Notes under the pieces: generated by a model
The model's database searches: none
The model's input: only the letters and a program-made list of their open reading frames with translations
What the model was told of the DNA's origin: nothing
Assembly (NCBI GenBank): GCA_023415475.1
Contig: JAEZKL010000138.1
Span: 1 to 16,697 of the forward strand
DNA from: Bacillota bacterium
GTDB taxonomy: Bacteria > Bacillota > Clostridia > Lachnospirales > Lachnospiraceae
Length of the DNA: 16,697 bases
Direction: 5' to 3'
Part shown: in pieces, positions 7,768 through 14,617 of the stretch
Numbering within the stretch: position 1 is the stretch's first letter
Layout: every line of letters starts with the position of its first letter
Program-made: the position numbers and the translations under genes

Positions 7768-7807
7768 TCAAAAAGCAAGCACTCGGTAACAAGGTAGATA
7801 TATAAAT

Positions 7808-7886
7808 GGCTTTCGCAAAATATATATACCTCAGAAAGGAAGTGTATCCGTCTTCCTTTCGTAAGATAAATATATCTGCGAAAGCC
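7808..7886 (-). terminator. Long nested inverted repeat after oppF, probable operon terminator
   Basis: A 10-bp outer arm GGCTTTCGCA/TGCGAAAGCC (7808-7817 with 7877-7886) encloses ATATAT pairing and an inner 9-bp hairpin GAAAGGAAG/CTTCCTTTC (7834-7842 with 7852-7860). It begins 10 bp after the oppF stop. The sequence leaving it on the minus strand is ATTTATATAT rather than a pure T run, so termination may be incomplete. It separates the opp operon from the S66 promoter. Confidence 0.6.
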
Positions 7887-7896
7887 TCAAATAATC

Positions 7897-8829
7897 CTAC
7901 TTGGTCCAGTCAGCCAGCTCCTCCGGCGTCGCCAGAACATAATGCTGTCCACTGATATGCTGCTTGGTTCCCTTATGATAATCGATACCGCTGGTCCGAT
8001 AATCATAGCTGACTGCAATCCGCTTCTTCTCCGCTATCGGATTCGGCTGAGGAATTGCTGAAAGCAGTGATTTCGTGTAAGGATGGATCGGATTGTTAAA
8101 AATCTCATCCTTGGTTCCCGTTTCCACAAGATGTCCGAGATGTAAAACGCCGATACGGTCCGATATATACTTCACCATCGACAAATCATGAGCAATAAAA
8201 AGATATGCCGTATTGGTCTTCGTCTGAATATCCTTCATCAGGTTCACCACCTGCGCTTGAATGGATACGTCGAGAGCACTGATTGCTTCGTCGGCAATAA
8301 TCAGATTCGGATTCATAATCAACGCTCTGGCAATGCCGATTCGTTGTCTCTGTCCACCGGAGAATTGATGAGGATATCGGTCGGCATGCTCACTGGCAAG
8401 TCCAACCATGTCAAGAATCTGATATACCTTCTCTCTTCGTTCCTCCTGCGTTTTATAGAGGTGGTGGATATCCAAACCTTGGGCTATGATATCCATAACC
8501 TTCTTTCTGGGATTAAGGCATGCCATGGGATCCTGAAATATCATCTGCATCTTCGTTCGAAGGTGCTGTGTATCCTTGGCAGAAAGCTTACCCGAGATAT
8601 TCTTACCGTCAAAGATTACTTCTCCGGAGGTGGGCTCATATAACCGGATAATCGAACGGCCGATGGTAGACTTTCCACTGCCGGATTCACCTACTAAGCC
8701 ATAGGTTTCACCGGGATAAATCTCAAAGGTCACACCATCCACAGCCCGAACCGTGAACTTTCGGTTAATTCTAAAATGCTGTTTTAGATTATTTACCTGT
8801 AAAAGAGGCTTTCTTTCCTTCATGATCAT
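7897..8829 (-). CDS. oppF: Oligopeptide ABC transporter ATP-binding protein OppF
   Basis: This is one of the two cytoplasmic ATPases that power peptide import, pairing with OppD. It has 310 residues. Walker A GESGSGKST is at 47-55, the Q-loop glutamine at 99, the signature SGGQRQR at 157-163, Walker B LIIADE at 176-181 and the switch His at 214. The C-terminal tail (RTSGIDYHKGTKQHISGQHYVLAT, about 278-301, described here by its ends: RTSGIDY and HYVLAT) is the cysteine-free type seen in Gram-positive OppF. The first ATG overlaps the oppD stop as ATGA, so the two are translationally coupled; AAGGAGG lies four bases before it. A second ATG two codons on has ten-base spacing and is an alternative. 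It is the last gene of the operon and is followed by the long inverted repeat. Confidence 0.95.
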   Translation of the reverse strand: MIMKERKPLLQVNNLKQHFRINRKFTVRAVDGVTFEIYPGETYGLVGESGSGKSTIGRSIIRLYEPTSGEVIFDGKNISGKLSAKDTQHLRTKMQMIFQDPMACLNPRKKVMDIIAQGLDIHHLYKTQEERREKVYQILDMVGLASEHADRYPHQFSGGQRQRIGIARALIMNPNLIIADEAISALDVSIQAQVVNLMKDIQTKTNTAYLFIAHDLSMVKYISDRIGVLHLGHLVETGTKDEIFNNPIHPYTKSLLSAIPQPNPIAEKKRIAVSYDYRTSGIDYHKGTKQHISGQHYVLATPEELADWTK

Positions 8830-9959
8830 CTTGCCTCCTTTTCATCGGATAATACCTGCTCCGCTTTAGCAGTTGACGATACCTGCACAGGTATAGCTTC
8901 TTGACTAAGCATCATATCAATTCTTTTCTTAAGCTCCTCCGGCATAGTAACCTTAGGTGCTTTCTCATGGAGCAGCCAGGTCGCTGCATAATGGGTATCG
9001 GTGATTTTAAACATAGGTGGTTCCTTCTTAAAGTCAATACCCAGCGCATAGATATTACGTGGAGCAAAGGAATCCCCTTCTACTCTATGTAGCAGATTCG
9101 GTGGGCTTCCCGGAATAGTATACAGCTTATCATCACTACTGTTCAGATCCGGCATGGCGGATAAGAGCCCCCAGGTATAGGGATGTCTCGGCTGATAGAA
9201 TATCTCCTCCGTCGTACCCTTCTCCACTACCTTACCGGCATACATAACCTCAACATAATCAGCGACCTTCGCTACAACACCCAGGTCATGAGTAATATAA
9301 ATAACGGAGATACCTGTCTTCGCCTGAATGTCCTTAATCAGCTCCAGTATCTTTGCTTGGATGGTAACATCCAGTGCCGTGGTCGGTTCATCACAGATTA
9401 GCAGCTCCGGATCGCAGGAAAGTGCGATCGCGATAACCACTCTCTGGCGCATACCACCTGACAGCTGATGCGGATAATTCTTCATACGTTTCTCCGGATC
9501 CGTAATTCCGACCAGCTCTAATAGCTTAATCGCCTTCTGATAAGCTTCTTTCTTCGGAGTATTGTAATGATAGATCATCCCCTCCATGATCTGGGCACCG
9601 ATCGTCATTGTAGGATTTAAGGAGGTCATCGGATCCTGGAATACCATAGCGATACGCTTGCCGTTGATACGCCTTCTCATCTCCTTTTTCGTAAGGGTGA
9701 GGAGATCCGTCGTCACCTCTTCTCCATCGCGGTTGTAGGTAAAGGTTATACTGCCGCTATTAATCTTACCGTTGTTGCTTAGAATACCCATAATCGCTTT
9801 TACCGTAACTGACTTACCGCTGCCGCTCTCTCCTACGATAGCAAGAGTTTCTCCCTTATAGAGAGAAAGATTCATACCTCGTATGACATTGACCTCACCG
9901 GCGCTGGTAGTAAAGGAGATGGATAAATCCTTAATTGATAATATTTTCTTCTTGTCCAT
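8826..9959 (-). CDS. oppD: Oligopeptide ABC transporter ATP-binding protein OppD
   Basis: This is the partner ATPase of OppF in the peptide importer, 377 residues long. Walker A GESGSGKS is at 43-50, the Q-loop glutamine at 108, the signature LSGGM at 166-170, Walker B LLICDE ends at Glu191, and the switch His is 224. The C-terminal peptide-transporter extension (about 270-345) contains SFAPRNIYALGIDF and THYAATWL. At the four places where many Opp/Dpp ATPases carry cysteines (thought to bind an iron-sulfur cluster) this protein has Asp296, Asn302, Asp309 and Thr327. The start is preceded by AGGGGG with seven-base spacing, 11 bp after oppC. The stop overlaps the oppF start by four bases. Confidence 0.95.
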   Translation of the reverse strand: MDKKKILSIKDLSISFTTSAGEVNVIRGMNLSLYKGETLAIVGESGSGKSVTVKAIMGILSNNGKINSGSITFTYNRDGEEVTTDLLTLTKKEMRRRINGKRIAMVFQDPMTSLNPTMTIGAQIMEGMIYHYNTPKKEAYQKAIKLLELVGITDPEKRMKNYPHQLSGGMRQRVVIAIALSCDPELLICDEPTTALDVTIQAKILELIKDIQAKTGISVIYITHDLGVVAKVADYVEVMYAGKVVEKGTTEEIFYQPRHPYTWGLLSAMPDLNSSDDKLYTIPGSPPNLLHRVEGDSFAPRNIYALGIDFKKEPPMFKITDTHYAATWLLHEKAPKVTMPEELKKRIDMMLSQEAIPVQVSSTAKAEQVLSDEKEAR

Positions 9960-9970
9960 ATAGCCACCCC

Positions 9971-11026
9971 CTACATTTCCTTCATCTTAGGATCAAATGC
10001 ATCTCTAAGACCGTCTGCCATCATGTTAAAGCTTAGCATGATCACCGCAAGTACAATCACCGGGAAGATAATCATATAAGGATGTGTTGTAAAGGATTTA
10101 AAGGCATCACTGATCAACGATCCAAGGGATGCTAACGGCTGTGGAACGCCAAGACCGATAAAGGCCAGGAAGGCTTCCGTAAAGATCGCATTCGGTATCG
10201 AGAACATGGACATTATGATCAGCTGCCCGAAGATATTCGGTAGGATTTCCTTGAAGATAATGAACAGATTCTTTGCTCCTAAAGTCTTGGAGGCAAGAAT
10301 AAACTCCTGCTCCTTGAGCTTTAATACCTGTGCTCTTGCGATCCTGCTCATGCCAATCCAGCCTGTGATAGCCAAGGCAAGAGTGATAGTTACTAAGCCT
10401 GGCTTAAAGACCAGGATTAACAATGTTACAATAACCAGGGTCGGAATTCCGTTCAGTATTTCCGAAAAACGCTGTAATGCCATATCTACCTTCCCGCCAA
10501 AGTAGCCGGAAACCAAACCGTAGATCATACCGAAGCACATATCTACAACCACCGCAACCAGTGCGATATAGAGTGAGATTCTCGTTCCTGTCCAGGTTCT
10601 TGTGAAGATGTCACGTCCAAGTACATCCGTACCAAACCAATAATAAACCTCTTCGAGTCCGGTTGTTTTGTTCGGATCCTCGGAGATGTATTTATTCTGA
10701 GTAATAGTACCCGTTGAGGTATGCATCTTCTCCGAACCGTCAAAGATTCCAAGCTTCTCTATTCCGGGGATTCTGGGAGCCAGATTTTGATGGGTTATAA
10801 TCTGAGAATCATAGGTATGCCCGGTCATATTAGGTCCAAGGATAGCCATGGAGATTACGATAATAATGAAAATAATTCCTACAACTGCTCCCTTGTTCTG
10901 TCCAAATCTTGCTAAAATATCCTTCCAGATCGGCTTACTTGGGAAAGTCTCATCGATACGGGAGATCTTCTCCGCACCAACGAGCTCAAAATCCTCCGGG
11001 GCAAATTCAAACTCTGTATTATTCAT
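9971..11026 (-). CDS. oppC: Oligopeptide ABC transporter permease OppC
   Basis: This is one of the two transmembrane subunits that form the peptide channel. It has 351 residues. The N-terminal OppC-type leader (about 28-64: a cytoplasmic stretch then a membrane helix ending AILGP) is followed by a roughly 70-residue extracellular loop, the conserved FGTDVLGRDIFTR (131-143) and further membrane helices. The EAA coupling loop that contacts the ATPases is visible at about 240-264 (FILASKTLGAKNLFIIFKEI). The start at 11026 has AAAGGGGG six bases upstream and overlaps the end of oppB by eight bases. A longer frame to 11062 would overlap oppB by 44 bases and has no better ribosome site. Order and spacing show translation coupled to oppB. 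Confidence 0.94.
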   Translation of the reverse strand: MNNTEFEFAPEDFELVGAEKISRIDETFPSKPIWKDILARFGQNKGAVVGIIFIIIVISMAILGPNMTGHTYDSQIITHQNLAPRIPGIEKLGIFDGSEKMHTSTGTITQNKYISEDPNKTTGLEEVYYWFGTDVLGRDIFTRTWTGTRISLYIALVAVVVDMCFGMIYGLVSGYFGGKVDMALQRFSEILNGIPTLVIVTLLILVFKPGLVTITLALAITGWIGMSRIARAQVLKLKEQEFILASKTLGAKNLFIIFKEILPNIFGQLIIMSMFSIPNAIFTEAFLAFIGLGVPQPLASLGSLISDAFKSFTTHPYMIIFPVIVLAVIMLSFNMMADGLRDAFDPKMKEM

Positions 11027-11960
11027 GTCCTTCCCCCTTTGCCAGCCTGATTCTAGGATCAATTACACCATAGAGAATATCTACGACGAGCATGATTCCA
11101 ATATACATAATACTGTAGATGAAGGTCAACGCAACCACCACATTATAATCATTGGATTGGATAGCCGACACCAAAAGACTTCCTATTCCCGGTATGGAGA
11201 ACAGCTTCTCAATAACAAGGCTACCGGTCATTAAGCCTACCACCAACGGTGCTAACACCGTAATAATCGGGATTAAAGCATTACGAAGTGCATGCTTAAA
11301 AATCAACTGAAAGCTATTCAGTCCCTTGCTTTCTGCCAAGAGCATATATTCTGATCCCAATACCTCTAACATCTCTGTACGAGTAAAACGGGCAACGGTT
11401 GCCACGGTGAACATACATAGCGAGATGGTGGGCATGACTGAGGAATAGAGCGGTGCCTCCACCTGATAGAGCAAGGGGAACCATTTCAGACGAAAACCAA
11501 AGGAATAGATCAAGGCCATCGCAAATACATAAGAGGGCAGGCTGACACCGATAACGGAAATCACAGTTGTGATGGTATCATAAATGGTATTATGCTTTAA
11601 TGCTGCAATGATACCTAGAATCAGTCCGATAATGGTTCCGATTAAAATTGCCTGGCCGCCGATGCGAAGCGAAATCGGTAATCTGGTCTCAAGCAATGCA
11701 GTAATCGGAGTATTCTTCGATATCGTATAGGACACACCAAAATCTCCGGTTAACATAGCTTTTATGTAATGAAAGAACCTTACCATAACCGGTTGATCCA
11801 ACCCATACTTTGCATTAATAATTGCTCGCTGGGTGTCAGTTAATTTTTCGTCATTGAAGGGTGAGCCGGGCATAAGCTCCAGCATCAGAAACAGCACCAA
11901 CAGGATGACGAGTAGGGTTACCACCGATATCATAACCCTCTTCATAATATATTTTTTCAC
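11019..11960 (-). CDS. oppB: Oligopeptide ABC transporter permease OppB
   Basis: This is the second channel subunit, paired with OppC, 313 residues long. The N-terminus MKKYIMKRVMISVV leads into the first membrane helix, followed by ELMPGSPF and GDFGVSYT, typical of OppB/DppB. The EAA loop appears as YMLLAESKGLNSFQLIFKHA, and the C-terminus has LVIEKLFSIPGIGSLL and ends VIDPRIRLAKGEGHE. The start is taken as GTG 11960, because AAGGAG lies nine bases upstream. The longer frame to 11999 includes that ribosome site and is rejected; ATG 11945 is the nearest alternative. It is separated from oppA by a 294-bp structured gap but overlaps oppC. Confidence 0.94.
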   Translation of the reverse strand: MKKYIMKRVMISVVTLLVILLVLFLMLELMPGSPFNDEKLTDTQRAIINAKYGLDQPVMVRFFHYIKAMLTGDFGVSYTISKNTPITALLETRLPISLRIGGQAILIGTIIGLILGIIAALKHNTIYDTITTVISVIGVSLPSYVFAMALIYSFGFRLKWFPLLYQVEAPLYSSVMPTISLCMFTVATVARFTRTEMLEVLGSEYMLLAESKGLNSFQLIFKHALRNALIPIITVLAPLVVGLMTGSLVIEKLFSIPGIGSLLVSAIQSNDYNVVVALTFIYSIMYIGIMLVVDILYGVIDPRIRLAKGEGHE

Positions 11961-12030
11961 ATATTCACACTCCTTACCATATAGTGAGGCTTTATCCACA
12001 GACTTAACAGGATATGCGCATAAAATCGAA

Positions 12031-12063
12031 CCGTAAGAAACATGGAAGACGTGTTTCTCCGGT
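12031..12063 (-). terminator. Terminator-like hairpin upstream of oppB
   Basis: On the minus strand AGAAACA and TGTTTCT pair around a nine-base loop, extended by CCG/CGG across a small internal loop, then followed by the T-rich TTCGATTTTAT (12030-12020). It could act as a partial terminator that lowers oppBCDF relative to oppA. Confidence 0.45.
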
Positions 12064-12146
12064 TATGCTCAACAACACATTTCACCGATTTGGTGTCTTG
12101 CTGCTGTCATTATAATCAGTCTATGAACCAACCCTTTCACTACCAC

Positions 12147-12196
12147 GAATAGTGACGCCATGCTCGCGAGCAACACTCACGACAGCGTCACTATTC
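12147..12196. repeat. 12-bp inverted repeat with inner palindrome in the oppA-oppB gap
   Basis: GAATAGTGACGC (12147-12158) and GCGTCACTATTC (12185-12196) pair perfectly. The loop contains the palindrome TGCTCGCGAGCA (12161-12172). No T run follows on either strand, so it is more likely an RNA-stability or protein-binding structure than a terminator. Confidence 0.75.
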
Positions 12197-12207
12197 CTGT
12201 GTATATG

Positions 12208-12237
12208 ATCAATTACAAATGATCGATTGTAATTGAT
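12208..12237. repeat. 11-bp inverted repeat just downstream of oppA
   Basis: ATCAATTACAA (12208-12218) and TTGTAATTGAT (12227-12237) pair perfectly around an eight-base loop. It begins about 18 bp after the oppA stop and has no T run. Such 3' hairpins commonly protect the binding-protein part of an ABC operon mRNA from decay, which is an inference here. Confidence 0.7.
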
Positions 12238-12254
12238 TATGGTCTTTCTTCCTG

Positions 12255-13943
12255 TTAGTTCATTGTTGCATTCTTATAGATTCGGTTAATACCTACGGAG
12301 TGGAATTCAATGCCTTCAACCCCCGCTTTGATCATAACTGCATCACCCTTCTGGTATACGGGTAAGATAACCGCTTCGTCCATTACCATAGTTTCTGCTT
12401 TCTTTAATGCTTCCCATCTTGCAGGTAAGTCGAGTGCTAATTCACCCTTCTTAGCAGATTCAATGATTGCGTCGTACTCAGCATTTGACCAGAAGCCATA
12501 GTTATTCGGGCTGCCTGTGGTCCACATGTCAAGGTAGGTCATCGGATCAGCATAGTCAGGACCCCAACGGGTTAAACCAAGCTCAAAGTCACCCTGCTGT
12601 AATCTTTCCACACGAGTCTTCTTCGGCATAGTCTGAATCTCAATGGTAATACCGGGTAGGGTAGTCTGAACCTCTGATTGGATAAACTGTGCTACATTCG
12701 TTGCGGATTCGGTATCTTCAACAATCATGGTATATTTTAATTCAGTAACACCTAATTCTGCCTGAGCTGCCTTCCAATATTCCAAGGCCTTTGCTTTGTC
12801 AGTAGTCAGATAGGTTCCGGTTGTTTCACGGAAATCTTTTCCGTCGGGACCGGTAGCAAGTAAGGTAGGTACTGCAAAGTCAGCTACGATAGAGCCGTCC
12901 TTTAAGATATTCTTCGCAATTGCTTCCTTGTCATAGGATAAAGCAAGTGCTTTACGAAGATTTATGTTCTCAAGACCCGCAACCTTCTGGTTGGGAGATA
13001 AGTACCATAAGTAACCTGCCATGATGTTATGGAATTCCGGATCAGCCTGGAACTGCTCCACCTGCTCACCGGATAAGGTGGCAACGTTTAAGTCACCATT
13101 CTGATAGGATAACATCGCCTGCTGAGAATCCTTAATAACCTGATACTGAATACCATCCAAAGCAACCTTAGAAGCATCCCAGTAGGTAGGACTCTTGGCT
13201 AAGCTGATGGTTGTTGCAGCCGGCTCATAAGCGGTAATCATGAAAGGTCCGTTGCTCAAGATTGTCTCCGGAGAGGTTCCGAAGCTGTCACCAGCTGCGG
13301 TAAAGAATGCTTCATTTACCGGCAGGAAGGACGGGAACGCCATGAGGGACTCAAAGAAAGGAACCGGAACATCCAAGGTAACTACTAAGGTCTTGTCATC
13401 CTGAGCGACAACACCTAACTGGTCAGGAGTAACTTCACCTGCGGTAATCGCTGCTGCATTCTTAATTCCTGCAATTTCTGCAATGAAGGCATATTCACTT
13501 GCGACGGTAGGATCAACAAGGCGTCTCCATGAAAAAACAAAATCACCGGCTGTTACAGCAGTACCATTGGACCACTTCGCATCTCTCAGCTTAAAGGTGT
13601 AGGTTAAGCCGTCTGTGCTCTTCTCTACGGTTTCTGCCATCGCCAAGATCGGAGTACCGACTGCATCTACGGAATATAAACCTTCCGTAACCGCTGCCAA
13701 TACCTCGAAGGAAGTACCATCCGTCGCAATCTGCGGATCCATCGATGCTACCTCTACATCAAAATGTACCTTCAGGACCTTGCCTGTGGGTTCTGCAGCA
13801 TCATTCGCTCCGCTGTCCGGTGTGTCGGTCTCTTTCGGTGCATTGGTATCAGTAGTTTTGCTATTATCACTACTGCAGGCAACCAGTGAGAACATCAATA
13901 AAACAGCGAGCATCAATGCCATAAATTTACTAATTCTCTTCAT
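12255..13943 (-). CDS. oppA: Oligopeptide-binding lipoprotein OppA (SBP_bac_5)
   Basis: This is the extracellular peptide-binding lipoprotein that delivers oligopeptides to OppBCDF. It has 562 residues, usual for the family. A lipoprotein signal peptide runs from MKRISKF through a hydrophobic stretch to the lipobox LVAC, with Cys23 as the lipidated residue. A short Ser/Asp/Thr-rich tether follows. The family 5 solute-binding signature is clear at about residues 110-145: LTYTFKLRDAKWSNGT, then AGDFVFSWRRLVDP. The ribosome site AAGGAGG lies seven bases before the ATG. It is the first gene of the operon, behind a promoter at 14057-14086 and a leader with a terminator-like hairpin. The structured gap after it suggests that OppA is made in excess of the other subunits. 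Peptide specificity cannot be read from the sequence. Confidence 0.96.
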   Translation of the reverse strand: MKRISKFMALMLAVLLMFSLVACSSDNSKTTDTNAPKETDTPDSGANDAAEPTGKVLKVHFDVEVASMDPQIATDGTSFEVLAAVTEGLYSVDAVGTPILAMAETVEKSTDGLTYTFKLRDAKWSNGTAVTAGDFVFSWRRLVDPTVASEYAFIAEIAGIKNAAAITAGEVTPDQLGVVAQDDKTLVVTLDVPVPFFESLMAFPSFLPVNEAFFTAAGDSFGTSPETILSNGPFMITAYEPAATTISLAKSPTYWDASKVALDGIQYQVIKDSQQAMLSYQNGDLNVATLSGEQVEQFQADPEFHNIMAGYLWYLSPNQKVAGLENINLRKALALSYDKEAIAKNILKDGSIVADFAVPTLLATGPDGKDFRETTGTYLTTDKAKALEYWKAAQAELGVTELKYTMIVEDTESATNVAQFIQSEVQTTLPGITIEIQTMPKKTRVERLQQGDFELGLTRWGPDYADPMTYLDMWTTGSPNNYGFWSNAEYDAIIESAKKGELALDLPARWEALKKAETMVMDEAVILPVYQKGDAVMIKAGVEGIEFHSVGINRIYKNATMN

Positions 13944-13982
13944 ATATTCTCCTCCTTATATCTGCATAAAACATATTTTTGT

Positions 13983-14031
13983 AAAAAAAAATGCAGTCTA
14001 AAAAATTCTAAAAACTTTTTACGACTACATT
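13983..14031 (-). terminator. Intrinsic terminator inside the oppA 5' leader (candidate attenuator)
   Basis: On the minus strand AATGTAGTC (14031-14023) pairs with GACTGCATT (13998-13990), with one G-U wobble. After a single bulged G the stem continues with TAAAAA/TTTTTA (14021-14016 with 14004-13999). The loop is about nine to eleven bases. Seven T residues follow directly (13989-13983). It lies between the opp promoter and the oppA start, so operon transcription must read through it. Confidence 0.7.
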
Positions 14032-14056
14032 GTCTTATGCCTAGATTATGGTAATT

Positions 14057-14086
14057 ATTATATCCAATATAAATATAGTTTGTCAA
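14057..14086 (-). promoter_or_regulatory. Promoter of the oppABCDF operon
   Basis: TTGACA (14086-14081), an 18-bp spacer and TATAAT (14062-14057) on the minus strand are both perfect sigma-A hexamers. Transcription would begin near 14050, leaving a leader of about 106 bases before oppA. Confidence 0.88.
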
Positions 14087-14108
14087 TATAAATTTGTAGA
14101 GCAATGTA

Positions 14109-14140
14109 GCGTTAATTCAATAAAGCGTTAATTCGATAAA
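14109..14140. repeat. Tandem 16-bp direct repeat upstream of the opp promoter
   Basis: GCGTTAATTCAATAAA (14109-14124) is followed at once by GCGTTAATTCGATAAA (14125-14140), a single-base difference. The pair lies 22 to 54 bp upstream of the opp -35 box, where activators commonly bind. It may be a pair of operator half-sites or a simple slippage duplication. Confidence 0.7.
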
Positions 14141-14173
14141 AAACGACATCTATCGATAAAGATGCCGATTTTT
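14138..14173. terminator. Intrinsic terminator after csoR (bidirectional form)
   Basis: CGACATCT (14144-14151) and AGATGCCG (14160-14167) form an 8-bp stem; the single mismatch is a G-U wobble on the minus strand. On that strand six T residues follow (14143-14138), and on the plus strand the hairpin is followed by ATTTTT. It would end the copA-copZ-csoR transcript before the opp promoter. Confidence 0.8.
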
Positions 14174-14195
14174 ATCCTTATTACTATTTAATATT

Positions 14196-14287
14196 GATTG
14201 GAGTGTCAAAAGCCATACAATTAAATTACATACGATAATTTGCACATCTGCACCCAGGCTTCATAATTGGCTTTTGACACTCCGATC
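14196..14287. repeat. 92-bp element with 20-bp inverted ends between csoR and opp
   Basis: GGAGTGTCAAAAGCCA (14200-14215) and TGGCTTTTGACACTCC (14268-14283) are perfect 16-bp inverted repeats. With one wobble position the pairing extends to GATT and GATC at the outer ends (14196 and 14287), giving 20 bp. The 52-bp centre is AT-rich and codes for nothing. There is no T run, so it is not a standard terminator. I see no target-site duplication. It may be a MITE-like or REP-like element, or a long mRNA 3' hairpin. Confidence 0.7.
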
Positions 14288-14307
14288 ACTTATATAAGTA
14301 TTCAAGA

Positions 14308-14571
14308 TTACTTCGTCAGCTTATCGACAATACTTCTAATTTCCTGCAGCTTATCCTCCATATTACCGTTCTCGATTGCTTCCTTCACACACTTATCGAT
14401 GTGACCATGTAATACCTCACGGTTAACCTTATTCAAGATAGCTTCCGTAGCAATAACTTGATTCGAGATATCGATACAGTAGCGATCCTCCTCAATCATA
14501 TTCAGGATCCCGTCGATCTGACCTCTTGCCGTCTTAAGAAGACGTATGACCTTTTCTCTATCTGCTTTCAC
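14308..14571 (-). CDS. csoR: Copper-sensing repressor CsoR
   Basis: CsoR/RcnR-family all-helical DNA-binding repressor that releases DNA when it binds Cu(I). It has 87 residues, the normal size. The helix starting VIRLLKTARGQIDGILNMIE is the family N-terminal helix. Cys32 (in RYCIDISNQ), His57 and Cys61 (in HGHIDKCV) reproduce the Cys-His-Cys Cu(I) site with the same 25- and 4-residue spacing as in known CsoR proteins, which favours copper over nickel or formaldehyde sensors. AGGAGG lies three bases before the ATG, a short spacing. It is the last gene after copA and copZ and has an inverted repeat just upstream that could be its operator. The terminator at 14138-14173 lies downstream. Confidence 0.92.
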   Translation of the reverse strand: MKADREKVIRLLKTARGQIDGILNMIEEDRYCIDISNQVIATEAILNKVNREVLHGHIDKCVKEAIENGNMEDKLQEIRSIVDKLTK

Positions 14572-14586
14572 ATGAACCTCCTACCA

Positions 14587-14601
14587 TGTACCCTTGGTAC
14601 A
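14587..14601. promoter_or_regulatory. Inverted repeat upstream of csoR, candidate CsoR operator
   Basis: TGTACCCTTGGTACA has perfect 6-bp arms (TGTACC and GGTACA on the minus strand) with a three-base centre. It lies 16 bp before the csoR start, in the copZ-csoR gap. CsoR sites in other Gram-positives are also TACC/GGTA-type inverted repeats with a G/C core, but this one is short on G/C. I see no clear promoter beside it. Confidence 0.4.
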
Positions 14602-14617
14602 CAAAGCCTCGAAAGAA

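Noticed and set aside
7706..7792. 29-residue N-terminal extension of the S66 protein
   Set aside because: It would start upstream of the near-consensus promoter at 7739-7767, does not resemble the family N-terminus, and ATG 7705 has its own ribosome site.
8188..8643. 151-codon open frame on the plus strand opposite oppF
   Set aside because: It lies antisense to the Walker B and signature regions of oppF; it has no recognisable domain and is a shadow frame.
12109..12137. TATAAT box on the minus strand as an internal oppB promoter
   Set aside because: No acceptable -35 hexamer lies 16-18 bp upstream (AAAGGG or GAAAGG instead), so I do not call a promoter.
13615..14001. 128-codon open frame on the plus strand opposite the 5' end of oppA
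   Set aside because: It is antisense to the OppA signal peptide and runs through the opp leader; the sense-strand lipoprotein reading is unambiguous.
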